From assembly GCA_964640325.1 (NCBI GenBank), contig CAZXID010000002.1, forward strand, positions 1 to 64,000: DNA of 64,000 bases, in the 5' to 3' direction. The position numbers were made by a program, and so were the translations under genes. Shown here piece after piece: positions 8,881 to 17,946 of this stretch. The notes beneath the pieces were generated by a model. The model did no database searches. It saw nothing but the letters and a program-made list of their open reading frames with translations, and was not told the DNA's origin. Positions within the stretch are counted from its first letter, which is position 1. Every line of letters starts with the position of its first letter. The DNA comes from DAOQAU01 sp964640325. Lineage in GTDB: Bacteria; Cyanobacteriota; Vampirovibrionia; Gastranaerophilales; Gastranaerophilaceae.

Positions 8881-10425
8881 TCAATTTTTTAATAATCGCA
8901 AATATTCTTTTTTAAGAAATTCTTTCCCCGGGGAAACTTGGATAAAATCCCAAGGCAAAATTTCTTCTAAATTGTATTCTCTTGAAGCGTAAAAATCGCT
9001 ATTCGGAAGCATTTTTTTCTCGTTAAATTCTCTGTATGCGGATTTGAAAGCACCTATGTTACCGCCGAGCTCATAAACCTTAACCAAGTACTCAGCTAAA
9101 TCTTTTGAGCCTCTGGATAAAAGCGTTTGCCAGTAATCCCATTTGGGACTTGAAAAACTCGTTTTTATTCCCAATTTATGAAATTCTTTTTTGAGATAAT
9201 TTATTTTATCCTCAAGAGTCTTTGTATCATCCCTTTTACACCATTGGAAAGGTGTGTGGGGCTTGGGCACAAAAGTATTAAAACTAAAAGTCAAATCAAA
9301 CCCCTTATTTTGGGATTTAAGCTTTTTAACTAATGCAACCGTCTCGGTCAAATCATCCTTTGTTTCTGTTGGCAATCCTATCATAGCATAAATCTTAAGC
9401 CCCCTAAGTCCGTTTTCTCTTGCCGTTTTAACGGTTTTAAGAATTTGTTCTTCGCTCAAATTTTTATTAATAACCTTCCTAAGGCGCTCGCTGCCGGCTT
9501 CAATTGCTATTGTAGCATTCTTTTGACCGCATTTAACAAGAGTTTTTACCACTTCCGGCTCTATTGAATCTGCTCTTAAAGATGAAACGCTCATTTCAAT
9601 TTTTTTATTTGAAGCCTTGAGTGAAATATATTTACAAATATCTTCAAAATTAGGATGAGCGCTTATCAGGGCCCCTAAAAGTGCTATTTTATCAGTATTT
9701 TCAAAGCCCAAATCGATTGTGTTTATGATTTCTTCATGGTCAATAAATCTTGCCGGCAAATTAAGGTAAGAAGCAAGGCAAAACCCGCATCGATTTGCAC
9801 AACCTCTTGCTATTTCTATTATAAAAGTGTTTTTGAAAAAACTTTTTTCGCTCAAAATCGGTGAAGATATGCACTGAGAAAGTTCACAATGAGATTTTTT
9901 AACCTCCTTTTGCCCTAAACTCGGAACGTAAATTCCTTCAATTTCGGCAAGTTTTTTTAAAATTTCGGGTTTTGCAAGCAAAACATTTTCCTTGCAAACT
10001 TGGACCGCTTTCAGATTTGTTTCTTCTCCGTCACCTATTATTATAAAATCAAAAAACTCGCAAAAAGGCTCAGGGTTTGCGCTTAAAACAGGCCCTCCGC
10101 CAAAAATCAGAGGATGAGAGGAGTTTCTGTCTTTTGCTTTAAAAGGGATTTTGTATTTTTGAAGTATTTTAAAAATATTTAAAAAATCCAAATCAAATGA
10201 AAAAGAAAAACCGATAAGATTTATGTCTTTTATCATTAAAGAAGTTTTTTTCGTATCTGTGCAAACCATTTCTACGTTAACATCTTCAAGCTCGTCAATG
10301 GTTTTAAAAAGCCACATGTAGCCCAAAGAAGACAGGGCAAAAGAATAAATTCCCGGAAATGCCATCCATACGTTAAAATCCGTTTTCTTATTTTTTAGTC
10401 TGTTATATAAAAATTTTTCGCTCAT
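8881..10425 (-). CDS. Radical SAM protein with B12-binding-like N-terminal domain
   Basis: A 514-residue enzyme. The N-terminal third is a Rossmann-like, B12-binding-type region (INLIGFSFSFDLDFLN, FGGGPVLSANPEPF, IIIGDGEE). The radical SAM core has the cluster motif ARGCANRCGFCLASY (CxxxCxxC), and later AIEAGSERLR and GLKIYAMIGLPTET. The tail has LPWDFI, as in the uncharacterised radical SAM family often found with DUF2344. Substrate unknown. Its ATG overlaps the stop of the transporter gene at 10422 by four bases, so the two are co-transcribed and perhaps translationally coupled. Confidence 0.85.
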   Translation of the reverse strand: MSEKFLYNRLKNKKTDFNVWMAFPGIYSFALSSLGYMWLFKTIDELEDVNVEMVCTDTKKTSLMIKDINLIGFSFSFDLDFLNIFKILQKYKIPFKAKDRNSSHPLIFGGGPVLSANPEPFCEFFDFIIIGDGEETNLKAVQVCKENVLLAKPEILKKLAEIEGIYVPSLGQKEVKKSHCELSQCISSPILSEKSFFKNTFIIEIARGCANRCGFCLASYLNLPARFIDHEEIINTIDLGFENTDKIALLGALISAHPNFEDICKYISLKASNKKIEMSVSSLRADSIEPEVVKTLVKCGQKNATIAIEAGSERLRKVINKNLSEEQILKTVKTARENGLRGLKIYAMIGLPTETKDDLTETVALVKKLKSQNKGFDLTFSFNTFVPKPHTPFQWCKRDDTKTLEDKINYLKKEFHKLGIKTSFSSPKWDYWQTLLSRGSKDLAEYLVKVYELGGNIGAFKSAYREFNEKKMLPNSDFYASREYNLEEILPWDFIQVSPGKEFLKKEYLRLLKN

Positions 10426-11450
10426 TCTTGTCCGTTATTAACTGTTTTCAAGTATATTTCATCAAATAAAACACAAATTATAGCCGCAATCGCAGGCGCT
10501 AAGATTACGCCCCAAACCCCAAGAAATTGTGCCGCAACAAGCAGTGAAAATATTATTACAAGCGGGTGCAAATCCAAGAACCGCCCGAAAACAACCGGCC
10601 TTACCAAATTGTTTGACGCCCACTGCGCAGCCAAAAATGCAAAAATGACCAAAGCTATCCCAACAGGTCCCATTTGATAACACATTATAAGACAAAGCCC
10701 TAAAGCAATTGTCGGGCCAATAATAGGAATAATGTCTAATACTCCCGTTATTAATCCCAAAAGCAGAGCGTAATCAACCTTTATAAGAAAAAGTGCAACT
10801 GCAGTAATTAAACCTATTGCAATCATATTTAAAATTTGGGCTATAACATAACCCCCAACTTTGTGAGAAATATTTTGTGAAATTAAATCCGCCCTTTCTT
10901 TTATTTTGTCGGGGAAAATACTTATAAAACTCTTTTTAATTTCATCTTTGTCCGCCAAAAGATAAAATACAATCATAAATATTGCAAGTAAAAAGATTAC
11001 GCCCTGCGTGATTCCCAATGTTAAATTTATTGATTGATTTACAACCCCGCTTGCAAATGGCGAAGAAGATTTCACTATTGATTCGAGATTTATAAATTCC
11101 GAAAGCTTGTGTCCGTAAAAATTATGTGTCATAACAAAATTTTCAAGTAATTTTAACTGCTCCGGAAGTGCATTTACAAAGCCCTTAATCTGTTCGATTG
11201 CAACAAAAATTATAGGAATAAAACACGCAAGCGAAATTATCATCGTCCCCAAAAGGACTAAAGTTGTTGCCAAAGACCTTTTCATCTTTTTTGCGAGCCT
11301 GTCTACAAGAGGATTTAGCGAACATGCAATTATATAAGATGCAAAAAACAACATCGCTATTGCTTTTATCTGCGAAATAAATGTCAGCGTAATTAATATT
11401 AAAATAAAAAATATTACATTTTTTGTTGTCATGTATTCTTTAAAAATCAT
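10422..11450 (-). CDS. AI-2E/PerM family transporter
   Basis: A 342-residue membrane protein of the AI-2E transporter (PerM/YdiK) family. Paired hydrophobic helices at the N terminus, a soluble middle region, and the signature LDIIPIIGPTIALG near residues 235-250 are typical, as is the closing block FLGVWGVILAPAIAAI. Exported substrate unknown. It is the middle gene of a three-gene minus-strand operon (11699 to 8881); its ATG immediately follows the stop of the upstream small gene. Confidence 0.85.
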   Translation of the reverse strand: MIFKEYMTTKNVIFFILILITLTFISQIKAIAMLFFASYIIACSLNPLVDRLAKKMKRSLATTLVLLGTMIISLACFIPIIFVAIEQIKGFVNALPEQLKLLENFVMTHNFYGHKLSEFINLESIVKSSSPFASGVVNQSINLTLGITQGVIFLLAIFMIVFYLLADKDEIKKSFISIFPDKIKERADLISQNISHKVGGYVIAQILNMIAIGLITAVALFLIKVDYALLLGLITGVLDIIPIIGPTIALGLCLIMCYQMGPVGIALVIFAFLAAQWASNNLVRPVVFGRFLDLHPLVIIFSLLVAAQFLGVWGVILAPAIAAIICVLFDEIYLKTVNNGQE

Positions 11451-11699
11451 CTATAAACTCCTTTTACTAATATTCCTATCTATTTCTTCCTGTATAAATA
11501 AAGCCTGATTAATCTCTTCCTGAGATATGACCTTCATGCCCAGAAGAATTTCTCCCAGCTGCAAGTCTTCAAATTTTTGAATATCAAGAGCCATACCCAA
11601 GTCCACAAGGCTCAATTTCCCGCTTTGCATAAGAATTTCGCCTATTTTTTGATGACTCTTAATTTCTGACCAATCATTTGCATCATACAAATTATTCAT
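11451..11699 (-). CDS. Small MshEN/GspE N-terminal-like domain protein
   Basis: An 82-residue soluble protein. KIGEILMQSGKLSLVDLGMAL and LGEILLGMKVISQEEINQAL form two similar helical repeats like those in the N-terminal domain of type II/IV pilus ATPases (MshEN/T2SSE_N). That domain binds cyclic-di-GMP in some proteins, but here no ATPase domain is attached. ATG 11699 is preferred over ATG 11705 because a TGTTATAAT box ends six bases before it, giving a leaderless start. First gene of the operon with the transporter and the radical SAM protein. Confidence 0.6.
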   Translation of the reverse strand: MNNLYDANDWSEIKSHQKIGEILMQSGKLSLVDLGMALDIQKFEDLQLGEILLGMKVISQEEINQALFIQEEIDRNISKRSL

Positions 11700-11705
11700 G
11701 AACAT

Positions 11706-11714
11706 ATTATAACA
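11706..11714 (-). promoter_or_regulatory. Extended -10 promoter, probably leaderless
   Basis: On the minus strand TGTTATAAT (TATAAT 11711-11706) ends six bases before ATG 11699. No ribosome binding site is present. Confidence 0.55.
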
Positions 11715-12002
11715 GAATTATCTAAAATTAATACAAAAACTTTAATGCTACTATCTGATGTTAGTAATAAATGTAAATAAATGTTTAAAGACATCCCAAG
11801 GGGGGTTGTGCCGAAACAAAAGAACAAGTATACTAAATACACTTATTCTTTTCTACTACAATTGTAAAAAATCGTAAAGTTGGAAGAATAACATGGCAAT
11901 TAATACCCTTTGCAAACCCTTTATTTAATTATAAGCAATAGTGTGCTGTTGCCAATTTGTGTAAAGATTATATGTATCTTCGGAGAAGGTTAATTAAATT
12001 AG

Positions 12003-13019
12003 ATGAACGTTAATTCAATTAAAAACTATGGTTTGAAAAATCATATTAATATTTCATCAAATACCCCCTTAAAAGGCAACGCCTCAAAATCAAACGTTTC
12101 TTTTAAAGGCGGAGAATATAATTTAGCCAATATGATGGGATTTATTGAAGGACTGGGGTTTTTTGGTGCTTTTTTTATCGTAGATGCCCTTAGCTTGATT
12201 GTGCCCAGAATTGTTGTCGGTTTAAACAGGGACAAAGATAAATTAGGACGTTTAAACTATAAAGCAGGAGCCGAAGAAGCCGGAAGAGAAGTTCTTTCGG
12301 GTCCTAGCATGTTTTTAATTCCTATGGGAATTTTTGAAGTTGTAAGAAGAACCGCCGCTGCTTCTAAAATCCCAAAAAACACTATGAAAGTTCTTTTCAA
12401 ACACACAAAGGAAACTTTAAAAGGGCTTGGCGATACTTCTTTACTGTCAAATAAAAAAGAATTCAGTGAAAAATTCGCGCAACAGATATTTGATAAAGCA
12501 TTTGAAAAATTTGATTTAGGCGATAAGGCCGTGCAACTTAAAAAACGTTTTGTAACAAGGCTTGTTTGGTGTGCAAATTCAACAAGCGATAAAAAAAGCT
12601 TCAAGAAAAATATGGAAGCATTTGAAAAAATAGTATCTGAAATAAACAATTCAAACCGCTCTAAAACCACGATTCACCCAAAAATAATTGATATGGGCTA
12701 CAATTTAAAAGTAAGGGCAAAAGACCTATTTGAAGACTTCAGGCATTATTCAAACGATATAATTACAAAAATTTCAAAACGTAAATGGATGGATGACGCA
12801 TCTGCAAGCATCAAAAAAGAAGCTGTCAACTGGACTGATAGTATGAAAAAAATCAGGCTTAATTTACGCTTTGGAGCTTGTGTGGCATCATTCTTTGCTG
12901 TAGGAGCATTTTTAGTTCATTTGCCAAAAATTTATCAAATGGGTAAAATTTCTCCGGCTGAAGAAAGTGCCAAGCGTGCAAGCTTAGAAAAATCGGAAGG
13001 AGGGGCTAATGCAAGTTAG
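12003..13019 (+). CDS. Lineage-specific membrane protein with SFKG motif; matches first half of the 5323/7009 family
   Basis: A 338-residue protein. SFKG at residues 33-36 is followed by DALSLIVPR, then EEAGREVLSG, the same order as in the first halves of the 5323 and 7009 products (D...PR, then RRE.SG). A hydrophobic helix follows (MFLIPMGIF), then a basic helical region and a C-terminal hydrophobic segment (GACVASFFAVGAFLVHL). The second-half motif is missing but is found in the next gene, which overlaps by 11 bases. GGAGAAGG lies upstream of the ATG. Function unknown. Confidence 0.65.
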   Translation: MNVNSIKNYGLKNHINISSNTPLKGNASKSNVSFKGGEYNLANMMGFIEGLGFFGAFFIVDALSLIVPRIVVGLNRDKDKLGRLNYKAGAEEAGREVLSGPSMFLIPMGIFEVVRRTAAASKIPKNTMKVLFKHTKETLKGLGDTSLLSNKKEFSEKFAQQIFDKAFEKFDLGDKAVQLKKRFVTRLVWCANSTSDKKSFKKNMEAFEKIVSEINNSNRSKTTIHPKIIDMGYNLKVRAKDLFEDFRHYSNDIITKISKRKWMDDASASIKKEAVNWTDSMKKIRLNLRFGACVASFFAVGAFLVHLPKIYQMGKISPAEESAKRASLEKSEGGANAS

Positions 13020-13950
13020 AAATATCTCTCCTGAGATTATCAATAAAAATATCAACAAAACAAATAAAAACGTAAGCTTTGGGAATATTTTAACAACATC
13101 TCGAAAAGCTGTTTTAAACTTATTTGAACCGGGAAGAGCCGGTGAAATGGGTATGAAGTTGTTTGTTATAAATGCTTACATATTCTTGCTGAGCGGAAGA
13201 CTTTTGAGTTCCCGTGACAAAAAGGGTGAAAAAAACCAAAAAGAAACCACCATGGATTATATCCGTAATAACAACGAAAAAAGAGAAACAATCATAAGAG
13301 ATGTCCCAACCATTCTTCTTGCGGTAATGGGAGTTCCTTGGATAGAAAAATTTGTCTCTAAAAGATTACAAAAATCTAAAGGTTTTGCAATACATGACAT
13401 TCAAAAAGGTAAGTTGGGCAAAAAAGATAAATTGGGCAATATTATTCCAAAGTACCAAGTAGGTGACTGGTATATATTTGATAAAAACTTAAAAACCGGA
13501 TTCAAAGGCTTTATCCAAAGATTAGCCGATATGGGCGGAAATTTAAAGAAAATTTGTTCTTACTTAGGAGATGACATAAAAAATGGAACAAAGGACTTTA
13601 GCCCCCAAAACGATAAATTTATTAATCAGCTTTTTGCCGATAAAGAGTTAGTAAAAGAAGTTAAAGCAGCATTTTCGAAATCAGATAATAAGGCATATAA
13701 GCAAGCAGGATTTCTCAAAGCCCTTCCCAAAGTCTTTGGATTTACCGCAACATTGCTTTTGATAGGCATATTCATTCCGAAATTTAATATTTTTATAACT
13801 GAAACGCTTCACAAAAGTAAAAAACAAAATTCTCAATCCGAAACTAAACAAGATGATACAAATGCGAAAGAACAAAATAAAACCATAACAAACCTGCTGG
13901 AACAGGCTAAAAATATTTCAGATACATCTAATGTAAAACCAAACATATAA
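13009..13950 (+). CDS. Lineage-specific membrane protein with SFGN motif; matches second half of the 5323/7009 family
   Basis: A 313-residue protein. It opens with its own motif copy, SFGN at residues 23-26, then carries the family second-half block SGRLLSSRDKK...KRETIIRD and the closing helix LLLIGIFIPKFNIFIT, which corresponds to GWGIPKLNIAIT in the 5323 product. The C terminus is a polar, Gln/Lys/Asn-rich tail. AAGGAGGGG lies just upstream of its ATG inside the 12003 gene, so the pair is co-transcribed and coupled. Because each half has its own motif, this is a true two-subunit form and not a frameshift. Confidence 0.65.
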   Translation: MQVRNISPEIINKNINKTNKNVSFGNILTTSRKAVLNLFEPGRAGEMGMKLFVINAYIFLLSGRLLSSRDKKGEKNQKETTMDYIRNNNEKRETIIRDVPTILLAVMGVPWIEKFVSKRLQKSKGFAIHDIQKGKLGKKDKLGNIIPKYQVGDWYIFDKNLKTGFKGFIQRLADMGGNLKKICSYLGDDIKNGTKDFSPQNDKFINQLFADKELVKEVKAAFSKSDNKAYKQAGFLKALPKVFGFTATLLLIGIFIPKFNIFITETLHKSKKQNSQSETKQDDTNAKEQNKTITNLLEQAKNISDTSNVKPNI

Positions 13951-13954
13951 TCTA

Positions 13955-13987
13955 AAAGCGGCGCAAAATTTTGCGCCGCTTCTTTTT
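13955..13987. terminator. Bidirectional terminator between the 13009 gene and metK
   Basis: A perfect palindrome, AAGCGGCGCAAAA and TTTTGCGCCGCTT, followed by C and TTTTT on the plus strand. It can serve both convergent genes. Confidence 0.85.
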
Positions 13988-14001
13988 ATTTTTTAAACAA
14001 T

Positions 14002-15276
14002 TTACTTTGTACAAAAACAATTTAAATTTACTTGTTCTTTAAGTATTTGAGCTTTGTCTGTATTTTCCCATGGGACTTCAAAATCCATTCTACCCATATG
14101 ACCGTATGCAGCAAGTTTTTGATAAAATTTGCCGCCATTTTTGGCAGGAAGCCCCCTTAAATCAAATTGATTAATAATTGCAGCAGGTCTGAGATCAAAA
14201 TTCTTACTTATAAGTTCGCAAATATCATCATCACAAATTTTTCCCGTGCCGAAAGTATCAACCATTATTGAAACAGGCTCTGCAACACCTATAGCATAAG
14301 CCAATTCTATTTCGCATTTTTGCGCAAGTCCTGCTGCTACTATATTTTTAGCAACCCATCTTGCCGCATAAGCTGCCGAACGGTCGACCTTTGTAGGATC
14401 TTTTCCGGAAAATGCACCGCCGCCGTGTCTTGAATATCCGCCGTAAGTATCAACAATTATTTTTCTTCCAGTTAAGCCTGCATCGCCTTGAGGTCCGCCC
14501 ACTACAAACCTTCCAGATGGATTTATGAGGTATTTTGTCTGAGCATCTGGTTTTAAGCTCTCATTTTCAAATACCGGCTTAATAACATATTCAATCAAGT
14601 CGTTTTTAATTATTTGCTGAATTTTGTGGTTGTCTTCTTCACCGTTAATTACAGGGTCGTGTTGAGTTGAAAGAAGTACCGTATCAATCCTTGATGGTTT
14701 TCCGTCTGTATATTCAACTGTAACCTGAGATTTACCATCGGGTCTTAAATATTTCAACAATCCTTGCTTTCTGACTTGCGCCAACTTAAAAGAAAGCTTG
14801 TTTGCAAGACTTATCGGAAGCGGCATTAACTCGGGTGTTTCATCGCATGCAAAACCAAACATAATACCCTGATCACCTGCGCCCAAGTTTTCTGTTTCCA
14901 TATTTGAAGTATCAGCATTATCTTCTCTTGTCTCAAATGCTTTATTTACCCCGCCTGCAATGTCACAGGACTGCTCGTCTATACTTGTTAAAACCGCACA
15001 GGTTTTGTAATCAAACCCTCCGCAATTTTCGCCCTCATATCCGATATTTTTAATTGTATTTCTTACAACCTGAGGAATATCGACATAACAGTCGGATGTT
15101 ATTTCACCACAGACCAAAGCCATACCTGTTGTAACGGTTGTTTCTGCCGCGACTCTGGATTTAAGGTCTTTTGTCAAAAATTCATCCAAGATTGCGTCTG
15201 AAATTTGATCGCAAACTTTGTCAGGGTGTCCTTCAGTAACTGATTCTGAAGTGAATAAAAAATTTTTTGGTGCCAT
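14002..15276 (-). CDS. metK: S-adenosylmethionine synthetase
   Basis: Makes S-adenosylmethionine from methionine and ATP. The N terminus FTSESVTEGHPDKVCDQISDAILD is diagnostic (written here as two family blocks, FTSESVTEGHPDK and CDQISDAILD). GAGDQGIMFG and GGGAFSGKDPTKVDRSAAYAARW complete the set of MetK signatures. An upstream in-frame start at 15333 exists, but ATG 15276 has GGAG seven to ten bases before it and matches the family's N terminus. I see no SAM riboswitch in the 230 bases upstream. Confidence 0.97.
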   Translation of the reverse strand: MAPKNFLFTSESVTEGHPDKVCDQISDAILDEFLTKDLKSRVAAETTVTTGMALVCGEITSDCYVDIPQVVRNTIKNIGYEGENCGGFDYKTCAVLTSIDEQSCDIAGGVNKAFETREDNADTSNMETENLGAGDQGIMFGFACDETPELMPLPISLANKLSFKLAQVRKQGLLKYLRPDGKSQVTVEYTDGKPSRIDTVLLSTQHDPVINGEEDNHKIQQIIKNDLIEYVIKPVFENESLKPDAQTKYLINPSGRFVVGGPQGDAGLTGRKIIVDTYGGYSRHGGGAFSGKDPTKVDRSAAYAARWVAKNIVAAGLAQKCEIELAYAIGVAEPVSIMVDTFGTGKICDDDICELISKNFDLRPAAIINQFDLRGLPAKNGGKFYQKLAAYGHMGRMDFEVPWENTDKAQILKEQVNLNCFCTK

Positions 15277-15477
15277 TTTTTTCTCCTTAATTTTTTTACT
15301 TTGTCGGTAAGTTTTTAAATTCCAACCCGACACTTCTCCTTTAGATTCTATGCATAAAATCTTTGATAAAATAGTAGCTCAAAAATATTTTAAAATCAAA
15401 TTTTAGGGGTGAAGGACAAAAATCAATGCCGGAATTTCTTAAATTTATTTAATAATGTGTTTTTGCATTTGACCTTG

Positions 15478-15486
15478 TGTTAAAAT
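15478..15486 (+). promoter_or_regulatory. Extended -10 promoter of the PBP gene
   Basis: TGTTAAAAT, 22 bases before the TTG start at 15508; GGGGGC serves as ribosome site. Confidence 0.5.
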
Positions 15487-15507
15487 ATTTTTAAATCGGG
15501 GGCAAAT

Positions 15508-17211
15508 TTGGACAGTAAAGAAAAAAGGTTTAAAGTATTTGATCGGCGCCTTGGGTGTTGGAACATTTGTTTTGCTATATTCGCGATAATTTTAATTATT
15601 TATCTTTTTTGCATTCAAGTTATTGATATAAAACATTACAGAATTAAGGCTAAAAAACAACGCAGTTCAAGAAATTTTATTATGCGGGGAGATATTTTTG
15701 ACAGAAACGGAGTAAAATTGGCTTCTGACAAAATTTATTACGATGTTTATGCCCACCCTGCAGATTATGATCACTCGCCTGAAGAATTGGCAAAAATACT
15801 CGCTCCTTACTTAAAAATTTCTACAGCAACTCTTGTTGAAAAACTCTCTAAAACTGATTCTGTAATAACCTTAAAAAAAGACTTGGACAGAAACACGGCT
15901 CAGTCAATAAAGAAATTGGGTTTGAGAGAAATAAGCCTCGGCAAAAAAAACACAAGAGTTTATCCGCAAGGCTCTATGGCGGCACACATTTTGGGTTATT
16001 ATAATTTTGACGCCGACATTGCATCAGGAATTGAACTGACCGCAAAAGACCAGTTGGAACATGTGGAAAAAAATGTTCAAACCGAAAGAACGCCCGATGG
16101 GAACATAATTTACAGCTTTTCCACTGATCCTGTTGCAACCTCTTCTCCTTTAAAAGGAAAAAGTCTGACTTTGACTATTGATTCTGCAATTCAGCACATT
16201 TGCGAACAAGAACTTCACAGGATGATTGCAAAAAGAAGCGCGCTCAGAGGTACGGTTATCGTAATGAATCCCAAAAACGGTGAGATTTTGGCCTATGCGG
16301 TTTATCCTTACTATGATCCTAATAATTACAAAAGCGCCACCCAGCGACAAATTAAAAACTGGACTCTGACAGATGTTTTCCCGCCGGGCTCTACTTTTAA
16401 AACCATAACTGTAACTTCTGCCATGGCTTTGGGCAAAATAAACGAACATACGACCGTTTATGATTCAGGCAAAATTCGTGTCGGCTGGTGGGAAATCAAA
16501 AACTATGACTACTCAAAAAGACCCTGCCCTGGCATAATTAATCTTGAATATCTTTTTGAACACTCAAGTAATGTAGGCGCAGTAAGGGTAGCTCAAAAAA
16601 TGACTTCTCAAGAATATTATTCAATGCTCACAAAATTCGGCATAGGATCAAAAACAGGAATTGATTTGCCCGGAGAGTCAAGCGGCCTTTTGCCAAAATG
16701 GCAAAAATGGGATCCTTCAACTCACGCCTCAATGGCATACGGTTATGCAGCATCTTTAACCCCTATTCAAATGGTTTCGGCTGTTTCGGCTCTTGCCAAC
16801 GACGGGATAAGGGTTACCCCTCATGTTATCAAATATTCAACCGAAGAAGCTGAAACAAAAATTTTCAGAACAGAAGTTATGCCCCCTGAAACTGCAAGAA
16901 CAATAACCAAAATACTTACCAAAAGTATTGAAAATTCAAAATCGCCCATAAAAATGGATGCCTACTACATCGCAGCAAAAACCGGAACTTCAAGAAAACC
17001 AAACGAAAATGCCGCAGGATATTCAAATAAACTCTATACCTCAATTATAGGCTATCTTCCGGCCTCAAATCCGCAAGTTTTAATTTATGTATTGGTTGAT
17101 TCAGCCGCCGGAGGCGAGGTTTGGGGAAGTACAATTGCCGCACCGGTATTTAAAGAAATCGCAAGCCAGAGTGCAAGAATTTTAAACCTTAAACCTGATA
17201 AATCCAAATAA
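15508..17211 (+). CDS. ftsI: Class B penicillin-binding protein (FtsI/PBP2 type)
   Basis: Peptidoglycan transpeptidase anchored by one N-terminal helix (about residues 18-37). A dimerisation segment follows (RGDIFDRNGVKLAS). Catalytic motifs are GSTFK (SxxK, about residue 297), HSSN (SxN) and AAKTGTS (KTG). The length of 567 residues fits FtsI. Start is a TTG preceded by GGGGGC. murE lies 1.6 kb downstream on the same strand, as in dcw clusters, so septal FtsI is more likely than elongation PBP2; this is inference from order. Confidence 0.88.
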   Translation: MDSKEKRFKVFDRRLGCWNICFAIFAIILIIYLFCIQVIDIKHYRIKAKKQRSSRNFIMRGDIFDRNGVKLASDKIYYDVYAHPADYDHSPEELAKILAPYLKISTATLVEKLSKTDSVITLKKDLDRNTAQSIKKLGLREISLGKKNTRVYPQGSMAAHILGYYNFDADIASGIELTAKDQLEHVEKNVQTERTPDGNIIYSFSTDPVATSSPLKGKSLTLTIDSAIQHICEQELHRMIAKRSALRGTVIVMNPKNGEILAYAVYPYYDPNNYKSATQRQIKNWTLTDVFPPGSTFKTITVTSAMALGKINEHTTVYDSGKIRVGWWEIKNYDYSKRPCPGIINLEYLFEHSSNVGAVRVAQKMTSQEYYSMLTKFGIGSKTGIDLPGESSGLLPKWQKWDPSTHASMAYGYAASLTPIQMVSAVSALANDGIRVTPHVIKYSTEEAETKIFRTEVMPPETARTITKILTKSIENSKSPIKMDAYYIAAKTGTSRKPNENAAGYSNKLYTSIIGYLPASNPQVLIYVLVDSAAGGEVWGSTIAAPVFKEIASQSARILNLKPDKSK

Positions 17212-17252
17212 AAATACTTCTAGTTAAGCGTAAAAGCACTAAATTTATAAAA

Positions 17253-17924
17253 TTATTTTTTAGTATTTTCTTCCACTATAATTTTTAACATTTTTTTTAG
17301 AGCCTCATCAGAAGACACAATAAAGTTAGACTCATTTTCTCCCGCAAACATTTCATCTAATTTCTTTTTGATAAGTTCCATTTTTTTTGTAAAAGCCCAA
17401 ATCTCGGAGTTAAGCGATTTTCCCGCCTCTTTTGATTTTAAAAATTTATCATAATCCGAAACACTTTCAGACATTATTTCTTGTAAAATATCTGAATGTT
17501 CTGCAGAATATACATAAAAAGTGTCAAAACTTTTATTCATTGGGCGCTTGATATTAGGGTTAATGGTATTTGTCACATATTCCATAGGAAAAGTATCCTC
17601 AACCGCATCTTCTAAATTTGACCAAAGCGGTTGCTCTCCAACGACCGAAAAATTAGACAAAAAATCTGTTTGCAAAAATTTTTGTAATTTACTGCGTCCA
17701 TCAACATCCGTCAAAACATTAAGACCCTGACTCAACACGTATTTTTTTATTTCTTCGGTCATATTATATTTTATAATTTCTCTTATATACTGCTCTTTAC
17801 CCAAAAGGTTTGGAGAAATAGCATTATTTTCATCGTCGGCAAAACATTTTTTTGCAACGGTTAGTTTATAAATTTGTCTAAACGCAGGCTGGGTTTGTTT
17901 AAATATAGTACTTTGTACTCTCAT
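17253..17924 (-). CDS. Lineage-specific protein with PAFRQIYKL motif
   Basis: A 223-residue soluble protein of unknown function, paralogous to the neighbour at 17947. Both begin with a short basic start, then PAF(R/K)QIY near residues 13-19, a variant of the shared N-terminal motif. Both carry NTINPNIK.P.N..(F/A)DT.Y(V/I)Y in the middle and a helical C-terminal third. AAAGG precedes the ATG. The gene lies on the opposite strand between ftsI and murE, as if inserted there. Confidence 0.6.
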   Translation of the reverse strand: MRVQSTIFKQTQPAFRQIYKLTVAKKCFADDENNAISPNLLGKEQYIREIIKYNMTEEIKKYVLSQGLNVLTDVDGRSKLQKFLQTDFLSNFSVVGEQPLWSNLEDAVEDTFPMEYVTNTINPNIKRPMNKSFDTFYVYSAEHSDILQEIMSESVSDYDKFLKSKEAGKSLNSEIWAFTKKMELIKKKLDEMFAGENESNFIVSSDEALKKMLKIIVEENTKK

Positions 17925-17946
17925 ATATTTACCTTTACTTTATTTT

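Noticed and set aside
11893..11928. 11-residue leader-like ORF (MAINTLCKPFI) upstream of the 12003 gene
   Set aside because: GGAAG precedes it, but the size and content are not above chance and there is no attenuator structure after it.
12003..13950. Frameshifted single gene
   Set aside because: Each of the two overlapping genes has its own N-terminal motif, ribosome site and start, so a real split pair is more likely than a sequencing error.
15277..15507. SAM riboswitch upstream of metK
   Set aside because: No SAM-I/SAM-II-like stems or terminator/antiterminator pair were visible.
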